Numbered from the stretch's first letter, positions 32,255 to 41,368 are shown. The stretch: 45,091 nucleotides of DNA from an uncultured Acetatifactor sp. (GCA_947624245.1 CANQJL010000021.1:1-45091); one strand, 5' to 3'. Made by a program: numbers and translations. Notes: a model not told the origin generated them from the sequence alone.

Positions 32255-33088
32255 TTAAGTATGCTCCGCGGCCAGCAGCAGTATCGCCAGAAAATACGTC
32301 ATGGGCGCCGTCACGATCATACTGTCGAACCGATCCATGATGCCGCCGTGGCCCGGTATCAGCTTTCCGTAGTCCTTGATGTCATTGTTGCGCTTGATCG
32401 CGGAGGCCGCCAGATCGCCCGCCATGCTCATGACCGCTCCCACGGCGCAGATCACGGCCGTGAGCCAGCTCACTCTCCCGTCGGCGAACGCCGTTTCCAC
32501 GAAGAAATGACCGTAGAGCCAGCCGAGCAGCCCTGCGCCCAGCACTCCCCCGATACAGCCCTCCAGAGACTTCTTGGGGCTGAGCAGGGGAAAGATCTTT
32601 TTCCTTCCGATCAGCATTCCCACCACATAGGCGCAGGTGTCGCAGCCCCAGGAGCTGATCAGGATCATCCACACCAGATAAATTCCCTGATTGCTCTCTC
32701 TGGTCAGGTATACAAAGGAGAGCATGACCGGAGCGTACAGGAACGCGAACACTGCCGCCGCCACCTGAGCGGCGTCAAATTTCGGAAATGCCCCCACATA
32801 CATAAGCAGGGTCAGCAGGAAAAAGCCCACAATGCACATCAAAAGCAGCGTACTGTTCCTCGTCAGATACAGTACAAGATAATAAGCGGTAACGCCTGCA
32901 AATCCCAGTATTTCCAGACCGTTCACCTTACCGGAGACCCTGCTGCACTTTAAAGCCTTCGTCAGCTCCCTGAATGCCGCAAGAGAGATCGCCCATAACA
33001 GAAGCGCCAGAGGCAGGCTGCCGAAGCTCATAGCCCCAAGAGCAATGATCACCAGCACGATCCCGCTGGCCAGTCTGGTCCAAAACAT
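32255..33088 (-). CDS. cdsA: Phosphatidate cytidylyltransferase
   Basis: 277-residue membrane enzyme making CDP-diacylglycerol from phosphatidate and CTP, the branch point of phospholipid synthesis. About seven to eight helices. The C-terminal CdsA signature is present: SPKKSLEGCIGG near residue 170, then MAGDLAASAIKRNNDIKDYG with LIPGHGGIMDRFDS, which carries the catalytic Asp and Lys-Arg. Start follows AGGAGG, which overlaps the end of uppS four bases away. Confidence 0.97.
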   Translation of the reverse strand: MFWTRLASGIVLVIIALGAMSFGSLPLALLLWAISLAAFRELTKALKCSRVSGKVNGLEILGFAGVTAYYLVLYLTRNSTLLLMCIVGFFLLTLLMYVGAFPKFDAAQVAAAVFAFLYAPVMLSFVYLTRESNQGIYLVWMILISSWGCDTCAYVVGMLIGRKKIFPLLSPKKSLEGCIGGVLGAGLLGWLYGHFFVETAFADGRVSWLTAVICAVGAVMSMAGDLAASAIKRNNDIKDYGKLIPGHGGIMDRFDSMIVTAPMTYFLAILLLAAEHT

Positions 33089-33092
33089 AGCG

Positions 33093-33812
33093 CTACTCCT
33101 CCTTTAATCCCCCGTATCTTCTGTCCCTATGATTATATGCCTCCACGGCCTTTATCAATTCTTCCTTTGTGAAATCGGGCCACGGTACCGGCGTAAAATA
33201 AAATTCCGTGTACGCAAGCTGCCATAACAGAAAATTGGAGATTCTCTGCTCGTTGCAGGTGCGGATCAAGAGATCCGGCTCCGGCAGCCCCGCCGTGTCC
33301 AGATAGCCGGAGAACACCTCCTCCGAAATCCCGTCCACAGCAAGCGTCCCCGCCTTGACGTCATCGGCCGCCCGCCGTATTGCCCGAACGATCTCGTCCC
33401 GTCCGCCGTAATTGATGGCGATCTGGAAGTGCAGGCCGTCGTTGTTTTTCGTGGCCTGCTCCAGCTCTCCGATGCGGGTCCTGATATCCTCGTCCAGTCG
33501 GCTCTTATCGCCCAGCACGCGCACGCACATGCGGTTCTTCTCCGCCGTCTTTAAGCAGGTCTTCATATAGTCCCGCAAAAGCTTCATGAGGGCGTCCACC
33601 TCATCTTTGGGACGGTTCCAGTTCTCCGTGGAAAAGGCATACACCGTAAGGTACTCAATACCCATCTTATAGGCTTCCTCGCAGATGACCTCCACGGTCT
33701 TGGCCCCCTGCGCATGTCCGTAATTGCGCGGCATATGCCTGGCCTTCGCCCAGCGCCCGTTGCCGTCCAGAATGATCGCCACATGACGGGGCATCTTCAA
33801 TTCTTCACTCAT
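33093..33812 (-). CDS. uppS: Isoprenyl transferase (undecaprenyl diphosphate synthase)
   Basis: 239-residue cis-prenyltransferase that extends FPP with isopentenyl units to the C55 lipid carrier of peptidoglycan synthesis. The catalytic Asp and P-loop are in AIILDGNGRWAK near residue 12, followed by GH.QGAKTVE, YLTVYAFSTENWNRP, and near the C-terminus DLLIRTCNEQRISNFLLWQL with YTEFYFTPVPWPDF. Standard length. Ribosome site AAAGGAAA. It precedes cdsA closely; a GC-rich hairpin lies in the 143-nt gap after frr. Confidence 0.97.
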   Translation of the reverse strand: MSEELKMPRHVAIILDGNGRWAKARHMPRNYGHAQGAKTVEVICEEAYKMGIEYLTVYAFSTENWNRPKDEVDALMKLLRDYMKTCLKTAEKNRMCVRVLGDKSRLDEDIRTRIGELEQATKNNDGLHFQIAINYGGRDEIVRAIRRAADDVKAGTLAVDGISEEVFSGYLDTAGLPEPDLLIRTCNEQRISNFLLWQLAYTEFYFTPVPWPDFTKEELIKAVEAYNHRDRRYGGLKEE

Positions 33813-33878
33813 GTTCCGATTTCCTTTCGGTCCGCGAACGGCGGGAAGGCCGGCGCGGAACCCTTGTCATAAGCGCAG

Positions 33879-33911
33879 ACGGGAGAGCGGCATCGGCCTC
33901 TGCTCCCCCGT
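33879..33911 (-). other. GC-rich hairpin between frr and uppS
   Basis: Minus-strand ACGGGGGAGC / GCTCTCCCGT form a 10-bp stem with one G-T pair around a 13-nt loop. There is no T run; it may be an mRNA-processing or stability element or a weak terminator in the 143-nt gap. Nothing else is seen in the gap. Confidence 0.5.
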
Positions 33912-33955
33912 TTACCCTGTTGCATATTGATCGCACAGCCTGCCGCCGGCTGAAT

Positions 33956-34507
33956 TTACACTGTCATGATCTCCTTGGACTTTTGCTCCATCAGAGCGTC
34001 GATCTCCTTGATATACTTATCGGTAATCTTTTGCAGCTGTTCCTCCAGCTGTTTGATCTCATCCTCCGACACCTCTGTCTTTGCCAACTTCTTAAACGCA
34101 TCGTTCCCGTCTCTGCGGATATTGCGCACGGCGACCTTTCCGTCCTCCGCCTTTTTCTTGACCTCTTTTACCAGATCCTTTCTGCGCTCCTCGGTGAGCT
34201 CGGGAAATACCAGCCGAATCACATTGCCGTCGTTGGAGGGATTGATACCGATATCGGAAGACATGATTGCCTTCTCGATCTCCTTGATCAGGGATTTATC
34301 CCAGGGAGCGATCTGGATAATGCGCGCCTCGGGGACGGTGACGTTTCCCACCTGCTGAACGGGGGTAGGCGTTCCGTAATAGTCCACGCGCAGCTTGTCC
34401 AGAACATGAGGATTTGCACGCCCCGCACGGATAGCCGCATAGTCCGTCTCCAAGAACTCCAGCGTCTTTTTCATCTTATCATCATACTGTTGTAATCTGG
34501 CATCCAT
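33956..34507 (-). CDS. frr: Ribosome recycling factor
   Basis: 183 residues. Splits post-termination ribosomes with EF-G. Family landmarks: MKKTLEFLETDYAAIRAGRANPHVLD at the N-terminus, YYGTPTPVQQVGNVTVPEAR, and SDIGINPSNDGNVIRLVFPELTEERRKDLVK, ending in the three-helix bundle with a Lys-rich terminus. Standard length (185 in most species). 32 nt after pyrH, in the usual pyrH-frr order. Confidence 0.98.
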   Translation of the reverse strand: MDARLQQYDDKMKKTLEFLETDYAAIRAGRANPHVLDKLRVDYYGTPTPVQQVGNVTVPEARIIQIAPWDKSLIKEIEKAIMSSDIGINPSNDGNVIRLVFPELTEERRKDLVKEVKKKAEDGKVAVRNIRRDGNDAFKKLAKTEVSEDEIKQLEEQLQKITDKYIKEIDALMEQKSKEIMTV

Positions 34508-34539
34508 ACCTTATTGTCCTCTCTTCCCTTATTTTGTGT

Positions 34540-35235
34540 CTACACCGTAATTCTGGTTCCGTTAAAATTGCCCTTCACGGTGTTGACGATGCTGTTCTCC
34601 TCGTTCAGGCCGAACACCCACATAGGCATCTTATTATCTCTGGCGAGAATCGACGCAGTCATATCCACCACCTGAAGATTTTTTGCGATCACCTCATCAA
34701 TGGTGACTTCGTCGTACTTTTTGGCGGCGGGATTCCTGCCCGGGTCATCGTCATACACGCCGTCGATGGATTTTGCGAGAAGGATCACGTCCGCATCGAC
34801 CTCGATCGCCCGCAGCACCACGCCGGTGTCCGTGGAGAAATACGGGTGTCCCGTTCCCCCTGCGAAGAAGACCACCTGCCCTTTTTCAAAGTACTTATTG
34901 GCACGGTCCTTGGAAAACAGCTTCGTGAAGGAGCCGCACTCAAAGGGCGTCAATATGCTGGTCATCATGCCTACCGAGCGGAAGATCTCCGACACGTAGA
35001 TACAGTTCATTACCGTTGCCAGCATACCGATCTGATCCGCCTTGGTCCGGTCAATGTTCTCGCTTGTGCGGCCGCGCCAGAAATTGCCGCCGCCGATCAC
35101 AATACCCACCTGAATCCCGTCATCGGTAAGCTCTCTGACCTGCAGCGCCACCTTGCGGACGGTCTCCTCGTCAAAGCCCGTCTTTTTCTCACCTGCCAGA
35201 GCCTCACCGCTAAGCTTTAATAATATTCTCTGCAT
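34540..35235 (-). CDS. pyrH: Uridylate kinase
   Basis: About 231 residues; phosphorylates UMP to UDP. Amino acid kinase fold with LLKLSGEALAG near residue 4, VGIVIGGGNFWRG, DQIGMLATVMN, and ILLAKSIDGVYDDDP. ATG 35235 follows AGGGGGT; an ATG 54 nt upstream would overlap the bactofilin gene and is rejected. In most Firmicutes rpsB-tsf precede pyrH; here a bactofilin gene ends 10 nt upstream. Confidence 0.97.
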   Translation of the reverse strand: MQRILLKLSGEALAGEKKTGFDEETVRKVALQVRELTDDGIQVGIVIGGGNFWRGRTSENIDRTKADQIGMLATVMNCIYVSEIFRSVGMMTSILTPFECGSFTKLFSKDRANKYFEKGQVVFFAGGTGHPYFSTDTGVVLRAIEVDADVILLAKSIDGVYDDDPGRNPAAKKYDEVTIDEVIAKNLQVVDMTASILARDNKMPMWVFGLNEENSIVNTVKGNFNGTRITV

Positions 35236-35245
35236 CGCAACCCCC

Positions 35246-36256
35246 TTATTTGGATTTTGTCTTGCGTACCTCGGGTTTATAATCGTCAAAGAAGGAAACA
35301 GGATTTACATCTGCATAGCACTGCGAGCACATACCCTCTATCACGGCACCGTTATTGATCTGAACGGACTTGGATTTGATATTCCCCATCACGATAGCGG
35401 AAGCGTCCAGGATCACGGGGCCGCGCACATCGATGTCTCCCTTTACGGCACCCGCAATCGCTGCGCTGGTCGCCGTGAGATTGCCGATGACAACGGAGCT
35501 TGCGCCAATCTTGACGGCTCCCTCGCTGACGATCTCTCCGTTGATCTTGGCGCCTTCGGCATAGACCTCCGCCGCCTTGGAATTGCCGTTGATATGGCCG
35601 GTGATGTTAAGCTTTCCCAGCGCGTCGATATTGCCGGTCACCGTTCCGATCACGTCGATGGAGCCCTCCGTCACAATGTCTCCTGTGATCGTCATTCCCT
35701 CCGTGATAACAGATGTCTCGTCTACTGCAACTCTCGTAGTTTCGCTTTCCATATTTTTTTCCGCTCCTTTGCTGGTCTCGTTTTTGTCTTGCTCCGGTTC
35801 TTCCTGTGTACTCTCCGGCGCAACCTCCTCCGCTTTCGCCGCGGCTTCCTCCGCCTTCTCCTCCAGCGGACTCTCCTCGAGCATCTGCTCTAACAGCGCT
35901 GCCATCTCGGCGTCTTCCGCCTCCGGCTCCTTCTCAGCCGCAGCGTCCGTCGAAATATCCCCCGTTTCCGCGGCGGGCTGTTCTTCCACGCTGTCCGCCT
36001 GCGTCTCTGCCGCCTCTTCCTGCGGGGCGTTCTCCTCCGGCGCAGTCTCCTCCGGTGCGCTTTCCTCCGGCAGTTGGAAATCGTCCAGCTTTTCCAACAT
36101 CTCGTCCAGCGAGATGGCGGATTGCTCTTCCGGCTGTCCCTCGTCCGCGGCAGCCGTATCTTCCGCCGTATCCTCCGCAGCGTCCTCCGGCACCAGCTCG
36201 TTCAACTCGTTCACCGCCTGGGAAAGATCTTCTTTCAAATCCGAGAAAAATCCCAT
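35246..36256 (-). CDS. Bactofilin (polymer-forming cytoskeletal protein) with long acidic N-terminus
   Basis: 336 residues from ATG 36256 (GGAGG ten bases upstream). The N-terminal 165 residues are low-complexity, Glu/Ala-rich and acidic (EDAAEDTAEDTAAADEGQPE). The DUF583 bactofilin domain spans about 185-310, a run of short beta rungs (GDIVTEGSIDVIGTVTGNID, GHINGNSKAAEVYAEG, GDIDVRGPVILDASAIVMG), the right-handed beta-helix. A CSQC motif follows before the basic tail. Bactofilins form membrane-bound scaffolds that place cell-wall enzymes. It stands between a polysaccharide deacetylase and pyrH. The acidic extension is unusual in length. Confidence 0.92.
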   Translation of the reverse strand: MGFFSDLKEDLSQAVNELNELVPEDAAEDTAEDTAAADEGQPEEQSAISLDEMLEKLDDFQLPEESAPEETAPEENAPQEEAAETQADSVEEQPAAETGDISTDAAAEKEPEAEDAEMAALLEQMLEESPLEEKAEEAAAKAEEVAPESTQEEPEQDKNETSKGAEKNMESETTRVAVDETSVITEGMTITGDIVTEGSIDVIGTVTGNIDALGKLNITGHINGNSKAAEVYAEGAKINGEIVSEGAVKIGASSVVIGNLTATSAAIAGAVKGDIDVRGPVILDASAIVMGNIKSKSVQINNGAVIEGMCSQCYADVNPVSFFDDYKPEVRKTKSK

Positions 36257-36273
36257 GATTCTCAAACCTCCAT

Positions 36274-37257
36274 TCAATCATTGTTCTCTTTGTGTATATG
36301 CTGAATCGGCTGCGTATCCTCCGTTATGGGCAGGATCACCGTATCCTCCGTCGCCAATATGCCCTCTATGATCTGCGGAAGCGCCTCCACCGTTGTAGGC
36401 TTTGCGGCAGAGTCGTGCATGAGAATGATCGTAGTCTCCCGCTCCCCGATTCCGTCCAGCGAGTTCTCCACCAGCTCGTCTACCGAAAGCAGCCTGCTGC
36501 CCCCGTCGCCGGAAGCCACATTCCAGTCGTAGAACTGCACGTCCCAGCTTTCAAGATAATCGACAAATTCGTGCATATCGATCTCGCTCACCGTGTTCGA
36601 GCTTCCGCCGGGAAATCTGTATATGCTGCTGGTCACGCCCGTGACCTCCTCCAGATAGCTTCTCAGCTTTACAAAGTCCTCCGCAAAGCTTTCCCTCGAC
36701 TCGTAAAGCTCCGCGTATTTATGACTGTAAGAGTGCATTCCCAGACTGTGCCCGCGCTCCACGATCTCTTTCAGGCGCTCTTTGGACGCCTCGTCCTCTT
36801 TTCCCACCACAAAGAAGGTCGCCTTGACGCCGTATGTGTCCAGAATGTCCAGAATCTCTTCCGTATAAATACTGGGTCCGTCGTCAAAGGTCAGATAGAC
36901 CTTATGGACGGCAGCCGTCGTTTTGTCCTCACCGGTTCCTTCCAAAGTCTCCGTGTCGTAATCCTGCAGCCCTCTTTCAGAGTTGCTCTCATCCGAATTG
37001 CCGTATCCGGTGGTCCGCACGTTTTCAAGCAGTTCCTGCAGCATATCCCGCTGCGCAGCCGCCTCTCCCGTCAACGTCTCTACCTGAAATGCCAGCTCCT
37101 CCACGTTCCTGTTCACGGTATGCAGCCTGATCATCAGGAAGATGCACAGCCCCACAGGCACAAGGAGCAGCAGGACGTTCGACAGAATAATAAGCCTTTT
37201 CAGCATTTGAACACGCTTTTTTCTGCGGGCAGCCGTCTGTTCGTTTTCCTCTGACAT
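36274..37257 (-). CDS. Membrane-anchored polysaccharide deacetylase (NodB/CE4)
   Basis: About 327 residues. Basic N-terminus with RRKKR, one transmembrane helix about 20-42, a coiled-coil stretch, a Ser/Asp/Glu linker, then the NodB domain from about residue 120. Motifs in order: TFDDGPS (catalytic Asp plus metal Asp), HSYSH (zinc histidines), RFPGGSS, and LMHDSAAK (catalytic His). Residues for metal-dependent deacetylation of peptidoglycan or another envelope glycan are complete. ATG 37257 follows GGGTGA; ATG 37269 is possible. First gene of the run that includes bactofilin and pyrH; cooperation with the bactofilin at the envelope is an inference. Confidence 0.94.
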   Translation of the reverse strand: MSEENEQTAARRKKRVQMLKRLIILSNVLLLLVPVGLCIFLMIRLHTVNRNVEELAFQVETLTGEAAAQRDMLQELLENVRTTGYGNSDESNSERGLQDYDTETLEGTGEDKTTAAVHKVYLTFDDGPSIYTEEILDILDTYGVKATFFVVGKEDEASKERLKEIVERGHSLGMHSYSHKYAELYESRESFAEDFVKLRSYLEEVTGVTSSIYRFPGGSSNTVSEIDMHEFVDYLESWDVQFYDWNVASGDGGSRLLSVDELVENSLDGIGERETTIILMHDSAAKPTTVEALPQIIEGILATEDTVILPITEDTQPIQHIHKENND

Positions 37258-37294
37258 AAGCTCACCCATTCTTTTTTAAAGACTTTCGGCTTTC

Positions 37295-37323
37295 AGTATA
37301 GCATACTTTGCCTTTTCGCTCAA
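37295..37323 (-). promoter_or_regulatory. Promoter of the deacetylase-bactofilin-pyrH run
   Basis: Minus strand TTGAGC (37318-37323), 17-bp spacer, TATACT (37295-37300) with a TG extension (TGCTATACT). It lies about 40 bp before the deacetylase start and is the only strong promoter seen ahead of the run to rseP. Confidence 0.8.
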
Positions 37324-37360
37324 CTTTTTCATGAAATTTTTTCGGTCTCCCGCTAAACCG

Positions 37361-38707
37361 TTACATCATTCCCATCTGCCGCCGATAACAATGCACAAGA
37401 TAAATGATCTCCGCAACGGCGGTAATAGACCAGGAAAAAACATAAAGAAGATAGAGCGATGAAATCGTTCCGAAATAGGCGAATACGGTATACACCCAGA
37501 TCACGCGAAAGACGCAGGAACCCATGACCACGATAACGGTAGGGACCAGACTCTTGCCCAATCCTCTGGAAGCGGCGATGGAGGCATCCATAAAAGCAGA
37601 TACCGCATAGGAAAATCCCATGATGGTAAGCCGGTACATCCCCGCATCCGCCACTGCTGCATCCGCAGTGAACAACGCCAGAAAAGATCGTCCGAAAACT
37701 ACCAGCAGAAGTCCTAGCAGAGCGCCAAATCCAAAAGAATAAGCAAGACTTACAAAATAACTTTTCAGCATGCGCTCCTTTTTGCGGGCTCCATAATTCT
37801 GACCCATAAAGCTGGAGCAGGCAGTGTAAAAAGCAGCCATCACATCATACACCAGTCCGTCGGCATTCGCCGCGGCGGAATTTCCCTCCACCACCACTGC
37901 ATCGAAAGAATTGACTCCCGCCTGAATGAACAGATTGGCAATCTGGAAGATGGCATATTGAAAAGCAGCGGGCACTGACAGGGAAAGAATGCTCTTCAGC
38001 TTATGCCCCGATAAATGCAGGGCAGCTATTTTCAATCCGTAGATTTCCTCTCTGCTGCGTATTAAGGCGCCAATAATCAGGAACGCGGAAAGATACTGAG
38101 AAATCACGCTGGCCAATGCCACTCCCGCTACATTCAGGTCACAGACGATAACGAAAAAAAGATTCAGCAATACGTTCAATATCCCCGCTGCGGTCAGAAA
38201 ACACAACGGCTTTCTGGTATCCCCGATTGCGCTGAAAACGGCGTTTCCAAAATTATAGAGCGCCAGCGCAGGCATGCCTATAAAATAAACCCGCAGATAG
38301 AGCGCCGCTCCTCTGATAAGTTCAGGCTTTGTGTGTAAAATATCCAGCAGGACGTCGGCAAACAGCACGCCCAGCAGCAACACCAGAACACCCGCCGCCA
38401 GACATACAATGGCCGCGGTATGAACCGTCTCCTCCAGGTCCTTTCCCTTGCGGGCGCCAAAATAGCGCGCCACCAGTACATTCACACCGCAGCCCATACC
38501 AATGAGAAAGCCGGTAAACAGAGATACCAGTGTTGTCGTGGATCCCACCGCCCCCAATGCCTCAGGCCCTGCGAATCGCCCTACTACAGCGATATCCGAC
38601 ATATTGAAAAGCACCTGGAGCACATTAGAGAGCATCAGAGGAAGGCTGAATAGAAAAATCTGTTTCCAGAGAGATCCTTTCGTCATATTGATTTCCGTCT
38701 TTGCCAT
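37361..38707 (-). CDS. MATE family efflux transporter
   Basis: 448 residues from ATG 38707, which has GGAG nine bases upstream. Twelve hydrophobic helices in two related halves. N-terminal family features: WKQIFLFSLPLMLSNVLQVLFNMSD and VGRFAGPEALGAVGSTT; in the second half SVPAAFQYAIFQIANLFIQ and FMGQNYGARKKERM. Such Na+- or H+-driven antiporters export cationic drugs or metabolites; the substrate is unknown. Its promoter region has a near-palindrome around TTGTACAA, suggesting local regulation, but no regulator gene is adjacent. Confidence 0.93.
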   Translation of the reverse strand: MAKTEINMTKGSLWKQIFLFSLPLMLSNVLQVLFNMSDIAVVGRFAGPEALGAVGSTTTLVSLFTGFLIGMGCGVNVLVARYFGARKGKDLEETVHTAAIVCLAAGVLVLLLGVLFADVLLDILHTKPELIRGAALYLRVYFIGMPALALYNFGNAVFSAIGDTRKPLCFLTAAGILNVLLNLFFVIVCDLNVAGVALASVISQYLSAFLIIGALIRSREEIYGLKIAALHLSGHKLKSILSLSVPAAFQYAIFQIANLFIQAGVNSFDAVVVEGNSAAANADGLVYDVMAAFYTACSSFMGQNYGARKKERMLKSYFVSLAYSFGFGALLGLLLVVFGRSFLALFTADAAVADAGMYRLTIMGFSYAVSAFMDASIAASRGLGKSLVPTVIVVMGSCVFRVIWVYTVFAYFGTISSLYLLYVFSWSITAVAEIIYLVHCYRRQMGMM

Positions 38708-38749
38708 GACTACTTTCTCCACATGCAAATGATTGTACAACCATTATTT

Positions 38750-38777
38750 ATTATAGGATCTTCTCTTTGTTTTGCAA
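38750..38777 (-). promoter_or_regulatory. MATE gene promoter and possible operator
   Basis: Minus strand TTGCAA (38772-38777), 16-bp spacer, TATAAT (38750-38755). A 12-bp near-palindrome GGTTGTACAATC (38731-38742) starts about 7 bp after the -10 box, where a repressor could block initiation. Confidence 0.65.
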
Positions 38778-38793
38778 GTCTTTTAGCACTTCG

Positions 38794-41085
38794 TTATCCT
38801 ATTTGCTCGTCCAGATACAGCTGCACCCTGTTCTGTATCTTCTCCGCCGTCCTGTCCAGGTCCGTCTGTCCGGAGAAATATCCTTCCGCCTCCTCATCGA
38901 TGATATTCTGAATCTCCGCATGGGATTCAAATCGGTTCGCGGTGCTCTCGATCAACCCGACCACGGTATCCACGTCCTTCTGAGAGGCCGCATACACCAA
39001 GATTTGCTCATATCCGTTACTATATGACGCCTTCGGGAGTTTTTCGCTTCCGCCGTCTTCGGACTCCACCGTTTCCTCTTTCATGGCGTCCTGCAGGACC
39101 TGCTCGAGCTGTCGCTGCACGACCGGAAAGCCCTGCCCGTCGTATCCCTGCAGCAGGAAATACTTTACAAACTCCCATGCGCCGTTCTTATTTTCCGCCT
39201 TACCGTTGACGGCCACGGCGCTTCCCCGAAAGGCCAGAGCCATACCGTTTCCCTCCGCCGTGGGATAGCCGATAAAAGCCGCCTCTCCGCCATACAGCTC
39301 CTGCTGGATCTGATAGTCCGCCACGCTGGCTATGATCCCCGCCGACAGGACGATCTCCCTTTTCCGTATTCTCTCCGAATAGGTCCCTCCCGTGTAATTG
39401 CCGGTGTACTCCTTCGCAAAGGAAAGCACCTTTTTAAAATAGTCGCCCGTAAAATCACAGGTTCCGTTCTCCCAATCCACGAATTCATCCATGGACACGG
39501 TGCTAAGCCTCGTCAGTATCGGTTCGTCCGCGGAAAATCCCCCTATGGCGTTTAAGTCCTTTCCGCTTTCCTCCAGCAGCTGGAACAGTTCCTCGAAGGT
39601 GACTCCGCTCTCCTTCCTCGTCACGTCGGCATACCCCCACATGGTATGAAGCTGGAAGCCCGGCGCCATGACATATAAATGTCCGTCCTCCTCATAGGCT
39701 CCTGCCACGGACGGCACCAGCATATCACCGGTGAGCTCCGTGTCCTGCTCCATCAATTCATACAGGTCGGCCAGCGCTCCCTTCCTGCAGAACATCTCAT
39801 AGTCGATCCCCGATACGTCGATAACGTCCGGCGCCTCTCCTCTGACAATATCCAGCTTCAGCTTCTCCAGCCCGTCCTCATAATCTTCCCCCTGCTGTGC
39901 ATAATCCACGATCTCCACCCTGTATTCGCTGTTGGACCTGTTAAATTCCGCGACCGCATGTTCCAGATCCTGCGCCATGCCGATAAGCCCCAGAGTGACC
40001 ACCGCTTTCTCGGTCGTTCCGAGCGCAAGCGAGACCAGCTCCTGCTTCCCCTGACCTCCATGATCGTCGATCAGCTCGATGGCCTCTCCGCTCTTTGAGA
40101 TTGCCAGAATCTCAGAGGAGAGAACGCCGTAGGAGGAGAGATTCAGCACCTCCTTCGTCTCACAGGCGTTTTGGTCGAACTCATATAACCGGTTTCCCTG
40201 ACAATACAGGAAGCCGCTTTCCGTGGGAGTGACGTTTTCCAGCACATAGACGCTCTCCGTCCCGAAGAGCTCCTCCGGCGTGCCGAGCCGCTCCTGCTCC
40301 CCTAAGCTTTTCCCCGCCGTGTCTATCCCCTGTGCATACACCCCGTTCCCGTCCCCTGCAAGGAACACAGGCTTTCCCTTCTGATCCAACCGAAAGCTCA
40401 GGGTCTGACCGCCTCTGGTGTTGGAGATATCCACGTGAAAGACCGGCTGAAGCCGGCTGTCCGTTATATATACCCGATCTGTGTCACAGTACACCGTTTC
40501 CTCTCTTCCGCCCTCCTCTATTATCTCCGGCAGAAAAAGATTGCACCAGACATACAGGCTGCCGTCCGTCCCCCTGTAAACGCCCTTCAAAAAAATATCC
40601 GAACCGTCTCCGGCATCTTCCAGCTCCATGCCCGTGAAATCCTGAAAAGTGCCGTCCGCCGCGATTCGCCACATTCCAAGACTCTCCTCCCGCTGCCCCA
40701 GAACATACAGCATCCCGCTCTGATCCGCCACCATTCCCGAGACAAGGGCGGCATCTCCCAGATCATAGGAAGCGCTCACGGACAGATCCGTCTTTTCCAA
40801 ACGATCCACCAGAACCTGCCCGTCCCTGCGGTAAAGGCCGTATATCCGATCCGACAGCGCCGCCTGCTCATAGGTCTCTCCCAGAGACAGCATGTCCGCC
40901 TCCCATGTCAGCTCCCGATTTGCCTCGGACGAGGCCGCATTTTCGGAGTCACTGCCCGAGACGCCATTTGAGGCGCTCCCCGAACCGTTCTCCTTCCAGC
41001 CGCACCCTGCCAAAAGCATAAGCACCGAGCCAATGATAAGACATTGTCCGACCTTCCTTCCGACCTTTCCGATTCCACCTTTCAT
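38794..41085 (-). CDS. Large extracellular solute-binding lipoprotein (family 1 type)
   Basis: 763 residues from ATG 41085 (GAGGAG six bases upstream). Signal peptide with lipobox LAGC at about residue 28, then a Ser/Gly/Asn linker. Residues 60-400 carry short repeated segments with YGLYRRDGQ, MLYVLGQREE, GSLYVWCNLF, GVYAQGID and GFLYCQGNRLYEFD, suggesting a beta-propeller. Residues 400-700 resemble SBP family 1 (IGMAQDLEHAVAEFNRSNSE, DVIDVSGIDYEMFCRKGALA, AWEFVKYFLLQGYDG). No permease or ATPase gene is adjacent, so partners must be elsewhere or it may act as a sensor. The open frame continues upstream through a 15-bp repeat array but lacks a sensible signal peptide there. Confidence 0.82.
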   Translation of the reverse strand: MKGGIGKVGRKVGQCLIIGSVLMLLAGCGWKENGSGSASNGVSGSDSENAASSEANRELTWEADMLSLGETYEQAALSDRIYGLYRRDGQVLVDRLEKTDLSVSASYDLGDAALVSGMVADQSGMLYVLGQREESLGMWRIAADGTFQDFTGMELEDAGDGSDIFLKGVYRGTDGSLYVWCNLFLPEIIEEGGREETVYCDTDRVYITDSRLQPVFHVDISNTRGGQTLSFRLDQKGKPVFLAGDGNGVYAQGIDTAGKSLGEQERLGTPEELFGTESVYVLENVTPTESGFLYCQGNRLYEFDQNACETKEVLNLSSYGVLSSEILAISKSGEAIELIDDHGGQGKQELVSLALGTTEKAVVTLGLIGMAQDLEHAVAEFNRSNSEYRVEIVDYAQQGEDYEDGLEKLKLDIVRGEAPDVIDVSGIDYEMFCRKGALADLYELMEQDTELTGDMLVPSVAGAYEEDGHLYVMAPGFQLHTMWGYADVTRKESGVTFEELFQLLEESGKDLNAIGGFSADEPILTRLSTVSMDEFVDWENGTCDFTGDYFKKVLSFAKEYTGNYTGGTYSERIRKREIVLSAGIIASVADYQIQQELYGGEAAFIGYPTAEGNGMALAFRGSAVAVNGKAENKNGAWEFVKYFLLQGYDGQGFPVVQRQLEQVLQDAMKEETVESEDGGSEKLPKASYSNGYEQILVYAASQKDVDTVVGLIESTANRFESHAEIQNIIDEEAEGYFSGQTDLDRTAEKIQNRVQLYLDEQIG

Positions 41086-41189
41086 GATTTTCTCCTCTCT
41101 GATTTCAACCTGCATGATTCCAATTTCCCTGATTTCAGCCTGCGTGATTCCAGTCTGCGCGACTCCGGCCTTCGTGATTCCGGCCTGCG
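41085..41189 (-). repeat. 15-bp tandem repeat array at a translation start
   Basis: Six units of 15 bp (41100-41189) of the form CGCAGGCTGAAATCA on the minus strand, with a seventh, diverged unit GAGAGGAGAAAATCA (41085-41099) that contains the ribosome site of the solute-binding lipoprotein. In frame with the gene they would read as pentapeptides such as QAGIT, KAGVA, QTGIT, QAEIR. Confidence 0.75.
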
Positions 41190-41368
41190 GAATCGAAGCT
41201 CTCTGTCGCGGCGCAGCGTTCTTTTGCCCCCCACCGCACAGAGACAAATGTAGACCCTTCATGTATCCGAAATGTATCTTTTCGCCGTCTGAAAGGCTGT
41301 CTCTGTATTTTATACAACATAAAATTTTCCTCTGTTTTTCCTGTTTAATTTTAGTATTTGTGAATTTC

